DNA of 64,000 nucleotides from Dasypus novemcinctus (lineage: Eukaryota > Chordata > Mammalia > Cingulata > Dasypodidae). The stretch lies in assembly GCF_030445035.2 (NCBI RefSeq), contig NC_080690.1, positions 35,242,796 through 35,306,795 on the forward strand. Direction: 5' to 3'. The notes below the pieces were generated by a model. The model was not told the DNA's origin, did not search any database, and worked only from the letters and a program-made list of their open reading frames with translations. Positions 24,700-37,125 of the stretch are shown one piece after another; the stretch's first letter is position 1, and each line of letters begins with the position of its first letter. A program made the position numbers and the translations under genes.

Positions 24700-26299
24700 T
24701 TCCACCCATGATGGAGAAACTAACACTGCACTAGCACTCCAGCCATAAAATACCATGAAAATGACAAAATGTATAAAACTTTTTTCAGTCTTTGGGCAAT
24801 AGACACCACAGGACTGGGACCCTCCTACAGAAGGAAAACAAATGAGGTTATTCCATGATCACTCTGGCTTTCTGTCTGGAGAATTTTATGGACTCAAAAG
24901 CAGGGTGGGAGAACCCAAATGGACCAAAGCAGAATAACAGAATTAAAGCTCCAGACGTTAGAGCTTGGGGAGGCTGAGTGTTTTGGAAATTGGTACTGGA
25001 GAGAAGGAAGATGTACAGAGAAAGAGCTAAAGAAATCTGTTTAGGAAACCACTTAAATGTTTTGTTTACTATTAAGCTTTATATGCTCAGGGCAAAGCTC
25101 TATGAGGCCAGGCAAAGAACATCTGTTGGGAAAAGAAAAACTACTGAAGAAAGAACAACTACAAAGAAAGCTGTGAGTTGAAAAACAACAAGAGCTCATA
25201 CAAGGCTGGGATGTTTGATTTCTGAACAGCCAGTGTGGAGAGACCTTGTTGAATTCCAGAGACATTCAAAGAGACCCCATAAAGGTCACACTTTAGGCAT
25301 CAGGCTAACCTAGCCCTAGAGTAAAGACCCTTTCTAGCAAAAATTATAGACAAGACTTGAAAGAACCAGGCTGATCTGCAAGTAAATTAGCTGCCTGTGA
25401 GAATAAAACTCAACATTCTATTAAGGATGACAACAAAACTTAGAAAATCCAAAATGCAGCAACTATAATGTACAACTACAGTGCAAAATTATTAGATAGG
25501 TGAGGAAGAAGGAAAATGTGACCATCACAGGAGAAAAATTAATGAATAGAAGTAGACCCAGAAATGCCAGAAATGATGAAATAGCAAACAAGGATTTAAA
25601 AACCAGTATTGTAAAAATATTTCAGACTTAAGAGGAATCCATGAACATATGAGGAAACAAACAGGACTTTCATATGCAAAATGGAAACTCTGACAAAGAA
25701 CCAAGTGAAAATTCTAGAAGCAAAAGATGTAGTATCTGAAGTGAGAAATAACTGAAGGTTAGACACTTCAGAATAAATGATCAGTAAATTTGAAGAAAGA
25801 TCAATAGAAACCGTAAAAACTGAAGCACATAGAGAAAAAAAGTGTGAATAAAATTAAGAGACTAAGTGACCTAGGGCACAATTGAAGAGATCTAACATAT
25901 GTGTAATGGAGGAGAGAAAAGAGAAAGGTTAGGGGCAGAAAAAATCATTTGAAGAAATAATGGCTGAATATTTTCAAAATGTGATGCAAACTCTATACAT
26001 ACAGATTCAAGAAGTTCAATGAACCAAAAGAAAATCACACTAAGGTAAATCATAATAAAAATTTTCAAAACCTGAAGTAAAAAATTATTAAAAGCAGCTT
26101 AATGATTAAAGACACATCTATACAAGAGAACTATGAAATGAAATATTGCTGACTTCATCAGAGACAAAAAAGGCAGAATACAGTGAAATCTTTTAAAAGA
26201 TGAAAGTGAAGTTAACCTAGAAAAAATATTCTTCATAAATGAATGAAAGATAAAGATATACTCAGATAAAGGAAAAGAAACCCGAGAAGTTATTCTTAG
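24700..26299 (+). mobile_element. Decayed L1M-type ORF1/5' region
   Basis: Plus-strand, A-rich, heavily decayed sequence resembling the ORF1 part of old mammalian L1s. One example is the stretch near 25990-26270, with CAAGAAGTTCAATGAACC, a 'TGCTGACTTCATCAGAGAC' block and an 'ATTCTTCATAAATGAATGAAAGA' block. No usable ORF. It leads directly into the ORF2 fragment at 26300, so it may be the same element or an older neighbour. The left boundary is uncertain. Confidence 0.6.
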
Positions 26300-26654
26300 T
26301 AATTCTTCTCAAGTGCTCATGAATCATTTTCCAGGATAGACCACATGTTGGGTCACAAACAAGTCTTAATAAATTTCAAAAAGATTGAAATTATACACAG
26401 CACTTTGAGCATAATGGAATGAAGCTGGAAATCAATGACAGGCAGAGAACTGGAAAATTTACAAATATATGGAGGTTAAATGACACACTCTTAAACATTC
26501 AGTGACTCAAGAAATTGTAAGAGAAATCAGTAAATATCTTGAGATGAATGAAAATGAGAAAACAACATATCAAAACTTACGGGATGCAGTGAAGGCGGTG
26601 CTGAAAGAGAAATTTATAGCCTTAACACCCTCATTAAAAAAGAAGAAAGAAACT
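26300..26654 (+). mobile_element. L1 ORF2 fragment, 5' part of the outer host L1
   Basis: Plus-strand L1 ORF2 sequence. The translation shows ...GRELENLQIYGG... and YQNLRDAVKAVLKEKFIAL, which are L1 ORF2 signatures between the endonuclease and reverse transcriptase. It contains stops. It breaks at 26654, where the LIN28A retrocopy begins, and continues at about 32040. The A/G-rich target site (AAAAAAGAAGAAAGA at 26636) recurs after the pseudogene's A tail (AAAAAAAGAAGAAGAGG at 32036). Confidence 0.8.
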
Positions 26655-29600
26655 GTGCTGGGGAAGGTGTAGATGCCTCTACTCCGAACCACCCCTTTGC
26701 TTCCTGTCTTCTCTGGGGCCAGCAGCCACCCGACCAGGGGCCGGGGGCTGAGCTCAGGTGACTAGCATGGACTCCGTGTCCAACCAGCAGTTTACAGATG
26801 GCTGCGCCAAGGCGGTGGTGGAGTTGCGGGAGAACACGTAGAGGGGATGCACGGTGCTGGCACCTGTAAGTGGCTCAATATGCCCATAGGGTTCGGGTTC
26901 CTGCACTCCAGCCTCCAGGGGATGTCTTTGTGCATCAGAGTAAGATGCACATGGTGGACTTCCAAAGCCAGAAGGAGGATGAGGTGGTGGAGTTCACCTT
27001 TAAGAAGTCTGCCAAGGAACGTGTTAAGGGACCTGGGACCTGCTGGGGTGTTCTGTATTGGGAATGAGAGGCCGCCACAGGGGAAGAAGATGCAGAAGCA
27101 CAGGTCAAAAGAACACAGGTGCTACAACTGTGGAGGTCTAGACCGTAACACCAAGGAATACAAGCTGCCACCCCAGTCTAAGAAGTGCCACTTCTGCCAC
27201 AGCATCAGCCATATAGTGGCCTCATGTCCACTGAAAGCAAAAGGATCTGAAACATATACCTGGTGTCATCTCTTAAAGCAGGAATCTCGAATTTTCCTTC
27301 CGTTTGTGTTCCCTTTTCCCCTATTTTCTATTTTGGACTATATCTTCTGTCCTGAAAACTTACCCCATTGCCCCTCTCCAGTTCCCCTGCCCCAACTCCC
27401 CATACATTAATTTGGGGGGTATCTCTACAACTCTTCAATGATTTGTACAAAAAACCTAAAGAATCTAAGGACACTCTATCCCTCATTCCCAGACTTCTGA
27501 GTAAAAACCATTCCTTGATGTGATTCAAGGCAAAAGATTAATACTGCTGTATTTGGATTGACCAAATCTACTTAATTATCAGTCCTTGGAGAGAGAAACA
27601 ATAGGATGGGGGAAAGGATTGGTTTCCATGTAGAAAGTAAGGGTGAGAGATCAAGAAATGGAAGATGAATGTATATCCAAATCACTCAGGAATTTTTATG
27701 CAGGTGCAAGAGTCTTACATCAAAGTGGCCACAAGATGGTTTAATAGAAGACAGAAGAATATAACTTCATGTTTACTGCTAGAAACCAAAGCTTTGTGTG
27801 GAATCTTGAGTTTATGGGGAGTAAAGGAGGATAGGAAAGCATGTACCTGTCTGTTCTTTCCCTAATTCTTTCCCTTCATTCCTGAATTGCTGGAGACTGA
27901 GTCCTCTTGGGTTTTGGTGATCCTATCACCGGGGTATGTTTATTTGATGGTTGATTTTGTACTGGGTATTTCCTTTCCCTTCTGTTACCATTTTAAAAAA
28001 ATTTATTGAAGCATATCACTCATACATGAACATACATAAACAATAAGTGTACAGTAACAGTTGTGAACTTAAAAGACAAACATATAGAACATCTTACATG
28101 GCTCTCATACTTCACCCTACCACCAACACCTTGTATTGTTGTTAAACATTTTTAACTAATGATTAAGGAACATTCTCAAAATATTACTACTAACCAAAAT
28201 ATTTTCCCCCAACCTAACCTATTATTATTTTTTAAAAATATTTTTATGACAGGGTTGTAAATTTACAAAACAATCATGCACATGCGAAAAATTCCCAAAC
28301 AACACCCCTCTATCAACACACCACACCGTGGTAGAATATTTGTTACAGATGATGAGATAATATCATCCAATTATTACCAGGTCCATAGTGTACAATTGGC
28401 ACATATTTCCCATACTCCCCCATTATCAACACAGTACATCTTTGGCATAGATGCAAGAATACTACATCATTACTGCTAACCATAGTCCATAGGTAACTCT
28501 AGTTGTATTTTCCCCATGCTTCTCCACATTTCCACCACCCTGCAATAGTGATGTACATTTGCTCTAGCTCACAAAGAACACTCTTGCATCTGAACCATTA
28601 ACCACAATTCTCATCCACCTCTAAGTTTACTGTGCTATTCAGTCCTTAGATTATTCTCTAGTATTCTGTCAATTGGCATTTACATCCCTAGACTACCATT
28701 TTCAGCCACATCCCCATTTATAAACCAGCTGTTACTCACTATAATGTGTTACCATCAACTCTACATATTTCCACACTTTAACAGTAAAACTAAATAAAAC
28801 TTCCACACACATTAAACATCAGTAGTTCATCTCAGTCCTCCTCTTATCTCCTTTAAGAATCCACCACCTACCACCAGGTCTTGAAGATATTTTCCTACAT
28901 TTTCTTCTGGAAGTTTTATGGTGCTTGCTTTTATATTTAGGTTTTTTATTCATTTTGAGTTAATTTTTGGGTAAGGTGTGAGATAGGGGTCCTCTTTCCT
29001 TCTTTTGGTTGTGGATGTCCAGTTCTCTCAGCATCATTTGTTAAATGGGCTATTCTGCTTGAGCTGGGTGGGTTTGACAGGCTAGTCAAAAATCACGTGA
29101 CCATACATGTGAGGGTCTGTTTCCGGGCCGTCATTTTGGTTCCATTGGTCTATGTGTCTATCTTCATGCCATTACCATGCTGTTTTCGCCACTGTAGCTA
29201 GGTAATATAATTTAAAGTCCGGAAGTGAGAGTTCCTCAACTTTGCTTTTCCTTTTTAAGATATTTCTGAACATTCAGGACCCCTCACCCTTCCAAATAAA
29301 TTGGATAATCGTGTTTTCCAATTATTTTTAAAATGCTGGTAGAATTTTTATTGTATTGTATTGTATTTGCTTATCAATTTGAGTAGAACTGATATCTTAA
29401 TTGTATTTAGTCTTCCAATCTATCAGCAAGGAATATTCTTCCAATTATTTAGGCCTTTTTAAAATTTATTTTAACATTGAGTAGTAGTTTTCTGGATACA
29501 AGTGCTTTATATCATTGGTTAAGTTTATTCCTGAATATTTGGGTTTTATCTGCCATTTTTTTTTCATCACTCTTTTGACACTTTTAGTTACTTTTATTGA

Positions 29601-32036
29601 TATAATCTTCATTTCTAGACTCTCTGCCAGGCCTCTCTCTCCTGTCTTTTCTGTTCAGGTTGTAGCACACCTTTTAGTATTTCCTGCAAATCCGGTCTTT
29701 TGGTTGAAAACTCTCAGTTTCTGTTTATCTGTGAATAGTCTAAATTCACCCTCATTTTTGAAAGACAATCTTGCTGGATATAAGATTCTTGGCTGGAAGT
29801 TATTTTCTTGCAATATTGTAACTATATCATACCACTGTCTTCTTGCTTCCATGGTTTCTGGTGGGAAATCAGCACTTAATCTTATTGGATATCCCTTATA
29901 TGTTATGCATTGCTTTTCATTTGCTCCTCTCAGAATTCTCATTGTCCTTGGCATTTGACATTCTGATTAGTATGTGTCTTGGAATTAGTCTATTTGGATT
30001 TTTTTGGATGGGAATACATTGTGCTTTTTGGACATAGATATCTATGTCTTTCAATAGGGAAATTTTCTACCATTATTTCTTCGAATATTCCTTCTGCCCC
30101 TTTTCCCTTCTCTTCTCCTTCTGGTACACCCACAACACATATGTTTGCATGTCTCTTGCTGTTATTTAGTTCCCTGAGAACTTGTTCAATTTTTTCCATT
30201 CTTTTCTTTTGTATGTTCATTTTCTAAGGCAATTTCTTCAAGCTCACCATTCCTTTCTTCTGCTTCCTCAAATCTGCTATATATGATTCCAATGTGTTTT
30301 TTATTTCATTTATTGTGCCTTTCATTCCCATAAGATTGGCTATTTTTCTATGTGTGCTTTCAAATTCTTGTGTTCATCCAATGTCTTAATATCCTTAATC
30401 TCTTTAGTTATCTCATTGAATTTATTAAGATTTGTTTGAACATCTGTGATTAGTTGTCTCAACTCCTTATGTCATCTGGAGGCTTATCTTGTTCTTTTAA
30501 ATGGGTCATAGCTTCCTGTTTCTTGGTGTGCATTGTAATTTTTTGTTGGTGTCTTAGAATCTAGCTTACTGGAATATTTATTCTGGGTGCAGTATTTCTC
30601 TTTAGTTTAGGGCTTCCTGCCCTGTCTTCCTCACTGGTTGTGTTGTAGGAGCCAAAAATGTATTTGGTGCTATAAGATGTGGAAGCTCAAGCTGCCCTCA
30701 TTGCCCCAGGGACCAGTGAAGCTTCTCCCAACTTTCTCCTTTGCCCCAGGGGTAGAGACAGAGCCACAATTGTGTGGAATAATCCAAGTCGTGCAGGTCC
30801 AGGCTGTAGTTGTCCAGAGAGACTGATGAAGCTTCATGCCCCTTTTTCCCCTGCCTGGGACAGGGTTGGAGCTGAAGGTGTGGGTAACAGTCTATGCAGT
30901 GTGGGTCCAAGATGATGGCAGCTGCCCTGGTAGACTTCTAATTATTCAGTCTGTGCCAGCCAAATGTAACTGCACTTACCTGGATACGCTGGTGCAGGGC
31001 TCACCAGCTTCCTCCTTGCCAGAGGTGCAGCTGAAGCCTAGGCTAGGGCTGCAGGCCAATTTGGGTGAAAGAAAATGGTCTCTCCCACCAACGCTGTGAT
31101 TTTCAGTCAGCCTAGCTTCCCCTTATGCTGGGGGCAGAGTCAAAATGGCAGCTACAGGCTTGTTCCAAGTTGGACAAGTTCAAACTTTAGCTGTTCTTAG
31201 GGTTATACTTTAGCCAGCCGAATTTACTAATCAGTAGCTGAAATTGGTGGCCATTTCTTCCTTCCATTTTGGAGCTTCCAATTCCAGCCACAGAATTGCT
31301 CCTGGGGCAGCTTGTGTTGCCAAAGTAGGATGATCATTGGCCTCCATGGCATGGCCTGTAGTTTCCTGGAGTGGCTAGCACAGGTCCCCCAGTTTCCTCC
31401 TTGGAGGTGGGGCTGGGGCTAATGCTAGAGCTGTAGTCTGATCTGGATGGAAAGAAGCTGGTCCCTATAAGCACTATGATTTTCAGTTGACCCCATTCCC
31501 CTCGTGCCAGGCACAGAATTAAGATGGCAGCTACTGGCGTCTTTCTGGCATGGACAGGTTCAAACTTTAGCTGTTCTTAGGATTATAATTGAGCCTGCCA
31601 AATGTACTAATCAGTAGTTGAAGCTGGTGCACAACCGTCTCTTCCTCCCCTGTTTTTGGGAAGTGGAGCTTCCAATTCCAGCCACAAAATAGCTCCTGAG
31701 ATGGATTGTACCTCCAGTGGAGGATGGGCACTGGCCTCCGTGGCATGGAGTGCTGTACTTATGAATCTTCTCTGCAGATGCAGTCTCCTCCTTCCATTCT
31801 TTCAAGGATGTTGTAGGATGCTCTTCTGGTCTCCTGAAGCCCCCAAACAGGTGCTTTAGGTAGCTGTGGGTGATTATTACTTGCCCTGTAGCATGAGTGG
31901 ACTGTAGGAGCTCCTTACTCTGCTACCATCTTGCTGGCTGTCCCCCTTCTGCTATCATTTTGTAACACATGATGACCCTTTCCCCTTCTCCTCTTTTCCC
32001 TGAGATGACACAATGAATAAATAGTCATTGGTACCA
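26655..32036 (+). pseudogene. LIN28A: LIN28A processed pseudogene, split by an L1 insertion
   Basis: Retrocopy of the mRNA for LIN28A, a let-7-binding RNA-binding protein. It starts with recognisable 5' UTR (26655-26766). ATG at 26767 opens MDSVSNQQFTDGCAK, but TAG at 26839 ends that frame after 24 codons. The cold-shock domain follows in two frames (CKWLNMPIGFGFL, then DVFVHQSKMHM and VVEFTFKKSAKE). The frame then shifts back for GVFCIGNERP and the zinc knuckles. The first CCHC knuckle has lost its His and last Cys (CYNCGGLDRNTKEY). The second (CHFCHSISHIVASC) is intact. Near 27240 the copy jumps from SCPLKA to distal 3' UTR, so the protein's C-terminus and most of the 3' UTR are missing. 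An L1 occupies 27994-31944. The distal UTR resumes after it and ends in an AATGAATAAATAG-type poly(A) signal and A tract near 32036. There are no introns. Non-functional as a protein. Confidence 0.93.
27994..31944 (-). mobile_element. L1 retrotransposon with complete 5' end, internally deleted
   Basis: Minus-strand L1 inserted in the LIN28A pseudogene. It is flanked by 17-bp target duplications, CCTTCTGTTACCATTTT (27977-27993) and CCTTCTGCTATCATTTT (31945-31961), 15 of 17 identical. The 5' end (31944 downwards) begins GGGGGACAGCCAGCAAGATG, the usual L1 start. The 5' UTR contains monomer-like repeats of about 379 bp (ATGGCAGCTAC at 31145 and 31524). ORF1 remains are seen at 30220-29990 (coiled-coil side) and 29954-29655 (C-terminal RNA-binding part). 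Only about 0.7 kb of ORF2 3' part remains (about 28870-29560), and then the 3' UTR runs to 27994. Most of ORF2, including the reverse transcriptase, is missing at two internal joints, near 29560 and near 28860. Cannot move by itself. Confidence 0.85.
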
Positions 32037-32039
32037 AAA

Positions 32040-34746
32040 AAAGAAGAAGAGGAAGGAGGAGGAGGAGGAGGAGAGCTAAAATCAAAGACCTAACAACACA
32101 CTTGGAGGAATTAGCAAACTAATCCAAAAGCAAACAGAAGGAAAGAAATAACAAAGATTACAGCAGAAAGAAATGAAATTGAGGGGAAAAAACATGATAG
32201 AATTAACAAAATCAAAAGTTGGTTCTATGAGAAGATCAATAAAACTGGCAAATCCTTAGCTAAAATGACAAAGAAAAAAAGAGAGAAGATGTGATAAATA
32301 AAATCAGAAATAAGAGGGGGATATTATACTGACCCCCAGAAATAAAAACGATCATAAGAGGATACTATGAACAACTGTATGCCAAAAAATCAGACAACTC
32401 AGATGAATAAACAAATTCCTAGAAACACAGGAATAGACTATACTGACACTAGATGAAATAAAAAACTTCAACAGAATAATTAAAAGAGGTTGAATCTGTC
32501 ATCAAAAGCCTCCCAACAAAGCAAAGTCCAGGACCAGATGGTTTCACAGATGAATTCTACAAATCATTCCAAGAAGAAGTAATACAATCCTGTTCAAACT
32601 CTTCAAAAAAACTGAAGAGGAAACACTACCGACCTCATTTTATCAAGCCAACATCACCTTAACAGCAAAAAAAAAAAAAAAAAAAAAGACCAATCTCTCT
32701 AAAGAATATAGATGCAAAAATCCTCAATAAAATACTTGCAAATGGAATCCAATAGCACATTAAAAGAATTATACACCATGATCAAGTGGGGTTTATCCCA
32801 GGTATGCAAGGGTGGTTCAACACAAGAAAATCAATTAATGTAATATGCCACATTAACAGACTGAATGAGAAAGACCACATGATTAGCCACAGAAAAGGCA
32901 TTTGACAAAATCCAGCATCTTTTCTTGATAAAAACTCTTTGAAAAATGGGAGTAAAAGGAAATTTCTCAACATGATAAAGGACATATTTGAAAAACCCAC
33001 AGCTAACATCGTACTCAATGAGGAAAGAATGAAAGCATTCCCTCTAAGATCTGGAACAAGACAAAGATGCCCACTGTCACCACTGTTATTCAGCATTGTG
33101 CCAGATGTTCTAGCTAGAGCAGTTAGGCAAGAAACAGAAACAAAAAGCATCCAAATTGGAAAGGAAGAAGTAAAGATTTCACTATTTGCAGATGGCATGA
33201 CCCTATATATAGAAAGTCTGGAAAAATCTACAACAAAGCCACTAGAGCTAATAAACAAATTCAACAAAGGGGTGGGATACAAGATCAACATGTAAAAAAT
33301 CAGTCTATACACTAGTAATATGCAATCTGAGGAAGAAATCAAGAAAAAAACTTCATTTACAATAGCAACTAAAAGAACTGAATACCTAGGAATAAATTTA
33401 TTCCTAGATGTGTAAAGGACTTATACAAAGAAACTATAAAATTTTACTAAAAGAAATCAAAGAAGATCCAAATAAATGGAAGTACATCCTATGTTCATGA
33501 ATTAGAAGACTAAATATCATTAAAATATCTATTCTACCCACACTGATTTGAAGATTCAATGCAATCCTAATCAAAATCCTCACAGCCTTCTTTGCATAAA
33601 TAGAAAATTTCAATTATCAAATTTATTTGGAAGGGTAAGGAGCTCCAAATAGCTAAAACATCCTGAAAAAGAAAAACAAAGTTGGTGGAATCATACTTCC
33701 TGACTTTAAAGCATATTACAAAGCTACAGTGGTCAAAACAGCATTGTACTGGCATAAAGATAGATATACTGACTAATGGAATTGAATTGAGAGGTCAGAA
33801 ATAGACCCTCAAATTTAAGGTCATTTGATTTTTGACAAGGCTGTCAAGTACATTCAACTGTAACAGAATAGTCTTTTTAACCAAATGGTGCTGGGAAACT
33901 GGATATCCATTTCTAAAGGAATGAAAGAGGATTCCTATTTCACACCTTAACTCAAAATGGATTAAAAACCTAAATATAAGAATCAGGACCATAAAACTCC
34001 TAGAAGAAAATGCAGGGGAGCATCTTCAAGACCTTGTGGTAGGCAATAGTTTCTTAGTCTTTACACCCAAAGCACAAGCAATGAAAGAAAAAAATAGATA
34101 AATGAGACCTCCTCAAAATTGAAAATTTTGTACTTCAAAGGATTTTGTCAATAAAGTGAAAAGGCAGAATAAGAAATGGGAGAAACTATTTGGAAACCAC
34201 ATATCTGATAAGGGTTTAATATTCAGAAAATATAAATTCTACAACTCAACAAAAAGACAAACAACCCAATTAAAAAATGGTCAAAAGGCTTGAATACACG
34301 TTTTTCCAAAGAGGAAAAATAATGGCAAAGAGACCACATGAAAAGATTCTCACCATCACTAGCTATTAGGGAAATGCAAATCAACACCACAATAAGGTAT
34401 CACTTCATATATACTAGAATGGCCACTATTTTAAAAGAAACAAACAAAAATCCCAGTAAACTACAAATGTTGGATAGGATGTGGAGAAATAGATACCCCC
34501 ATTCACTGCTAGTGGGAATGTATAATGATGTTTCTGCTGAGAAAGATAGTTCCTCAGGAAGCTAAGTATAGAGTTGCCATATGATCTGGCAATCCTGCTT
34601 GCTACTAAGTATATAACAGAAGAACTGAAAGCAGGGATGCAAACAGACATTTGCACACCAATGTTCATAATGGCATTATTCACAATTCCGAAAAGATGGA
34701 AGCAACCCAGGTGTCCATCAACTGATGAACAGATAAACAAAATGTG

Positions 34747-34777
<31 letters not shown>

Positions 34778-35565
34778 ATGGGATAGTATTCAGCTGTATG
34801 GAGAATGAAGTCCTGATGCATATGACAACATGAACGAATCTTGAGTGAAATAAGCCAGACATAAAAGGACAAATATTGTATGATCTCACATACAAGAACC
34901 AATTATAATAAGCAGACTATCATAGAGTTAGAATTTAGAATGTAGATTACTAGGAGATAGACTGAGGGTAGAGAATGGGGAGCTGAAGCTTAATTTGTAC
35001 AGATTTTCTAATTAGGTTGATTGTAAATGTTTGGAAATGGATAGAGGTTACAGTAGCACATTATTGTGAGTATAAATAACAGCGCTGAATTGTGTGTGAA
35101 TGTGGTTGAAAGGGCAAGTTTAGGTTCATGCATGTCATTCAAAGGAAAGCATGGGACTGTATAACACAGTGAACCCTGTGGTGGACAATGACAATGGTTA
35201 ATAGTACAAATATAAGAATGTTCTTTCATGAACTATAACAAAAGTAGGCCACTATTACAAGGTATTAGTAATATGGGGGAAATACTCCTAATGCAAACCA
35301 TGGGCTACAGTTAACAGTAATGTTTTAATATTCTTTCATCAATTGTAACAAAGGTATCACACTAATGCTAAATGTCAACAATAGGAGGGCATAAGGGATG
35401 TGGGGAATTTCTTTTTGGAGTTTAATAAAAATGTTCTAAAATGGATTGTGGTGATGAATGTGCAACTCTGTGATTATACTGAGAACCATTGACTGTACAC
35501 TTTGAATGGATTGTATGATATGTGAATATATCTCAAAACTGCTTAATAAACAAATTTAGTACTTA
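32040..35565 (+). mobile_element. L1 ORF2 and 3' UTR, 3' part of the outer host L1
   Basis: Continuation of the plus-strand L1. It resumes in ORF2 (AKIKDLTTHLEELAN) and passes through the reverse transcriptase. The largest open piece, 32939-33295, reads [14 protein letters not shown] and then [12 protein letters not shown], with the catalytic FADD changed to FADG. After more broken ORF2 (for example KYHFIYTRMATI-type C-terminal sequence near 34400) there is a (TA)n(CA)n tract at 34747-34779 in the 3' part. The 3' UTR ends near 35565. Many stops; inactive. Confidence 0.85.
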
Positions 35566-35574
35566 TAAATTTTT

Positions 35575-36050
35575 TAATTTTTAAAAATTTACTTTCTTTT
35601 TTTCTATTGTCTTTTTTAAAAAAGATAAAGAGATCACACAAAACATTACATTAAAAAACATGAGGTTCCCACATACCCCACTCCCCACCCTCCCCTGCTT
35701 CTCTTACATAACATCCCCTCATCAGTGAGGCACATTCATTGCACCTGGTTAACACACCCTGGAGCACCGCCACACCACATGGGCCATAGTTCACTCTCCC
35801 CCAGTTCATCCTGTGGGTTATGGCAGGATAAACAATGTCCTGCATCTGTCCCTGCAGTATCATTCAGGACAACTCCAAGTCCCGAAAATGCCCCATATCA
35901 CACCTCTTCCTCCCTCTCCCAGCCCTCCAGCAAATCTCGTGACCACCATCTCCATATCAATGACACAATTTCTTCCATTCCTAAAGGTACAACAGGGCTA
36001 TAGTAGAATAACAGCAAGTCCACCACTCCAAACCATATTATAAGACCCTT
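35575..36050 (-). mobile_element. L1 3' end, 5'-truncated (~475 bp)
   Basis: Minus-strand copy of the same L1 3' UTR family: ACATTACATTAAAAAACATG, GAGGTTCCCACATACCCC, CACATTCATTGCACCTGG, then GACAACTCCAAGTCCCG and TAACAGCAAGTCCACCACTC. It parallels the copy at 52555-52990 block by block. Confidence 0.8.
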
Positions 36051-36609
36051 AGCAAACTTCCTAATAATGAACTAATATGAAGTATTGAGTTGCATATTTA
36101 TAATATCTCCAAAATGAAAATCAAACTCACATGGTCAATATTAGAAGAATGCTTATACATATTATGTTATAGCTATCTAAAGGAATTTTAGGTACACTTT
36201 CAAAATGTGTAATATACATTTACAAATAATTTTAATGACATAGGAAAATGTTATACTGTAAGTAAAAAAGTAGGATATGAAATAATATATACATTGTTAG
36301 GTCAAGTATGTAAGAATACACAGAAAAAAGGGTGAAATAAAATATGTAAAAATTAATAATATTAATAGATGAGCTGGAGTGGTAGAAGTTTTCTAATGTG
36401 CATATAATCTTTTATAAGAATGATAAGAAAATGATAAGATAAACACTTTAGAAAAAAGTAAGCTGGGAAGTAAACTGGGAGTCAAAATGCAATGGAGACA
36501 ATTTGTTAGACCACTTTATTACACAGACATTTGAGATAACTGTTTGAGTGAATGACTATCTAAAAACAAGTTAGTTAACAGTAATTTTATATTTTTGCAG
36601 CAATGGCAC

Positions 36610-37125
36610 AAAAGATATCAATTTTAAGGAGGGTCTAAGAGGGTATGGCCTTTTCCCTTTTGGAGTAATGAAAACATTCTAAGATTGACTGAAGTGATGA
36701 GAGCATAATTTTGTGATGCAAATAAGAGCCAATGAGTGTACACTTTGAATGGATTATATAGAGCATGGGACTGTTTAACACAGGGAATCCAGAGGTGGAA
36801 GCAGGACTGTTGTTAACATAACAATATGAGAACTATAACAAATATATAATATTAATACAGGGTGGGTTAGGAAAAATCCATCAAATGTAAGATATGGGCT
36901 ATAGTTAGTAGTAATATTTTGACGATGCTCTTTCACAGTTTGTAACAAATGTTTTACAACAATGCAAGGTATTGGTGGTGGAGTGATGAATGGGAGCACT
37001 GTATGATGTTAAGCATGTTAGTTTCATAAGTTCAGAACTTTTATTATACATTTATTGTTTATGTATGTTTATGTATATATGATATACTTCAATACAATTT
37101 TTTAAAAAATAAAATAAAGAGTTAA
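36610..37125 (+). mobile_element. L1 3' UTR fragment
   Basis: Plus-strand L1 3' UTR resembling 35100-35560 ('GTGTACACTTTGAATGGATT', 'GCATGGGACTGTTTAACACA'). It ends TTATTGTTTATGTATGTTTA and AATACAATTTTTTAAAAAAT, which is the reverse of the 3' end of the L1 at 27994. Ends in an A-rich AATAAAATAAAG at about 37120. Confidence 0.7.

Noticed and set aside
26847-27410. 187-codon ORF with two CCHC-like motifs as a functional LIN28 gene
   Set aside because: Frame shifts divide the cold-shock domain, the true start frame stops after 24 codons, and the first knuckle lacks His and Cys. A processed pseudogene explains all of it.
29515-29958. 147-codon plus ORF resembling a membrane protein
   Set aside because: Antisense of L1 ORF1, which is clearly readable on the minus strand at 29954-29655.
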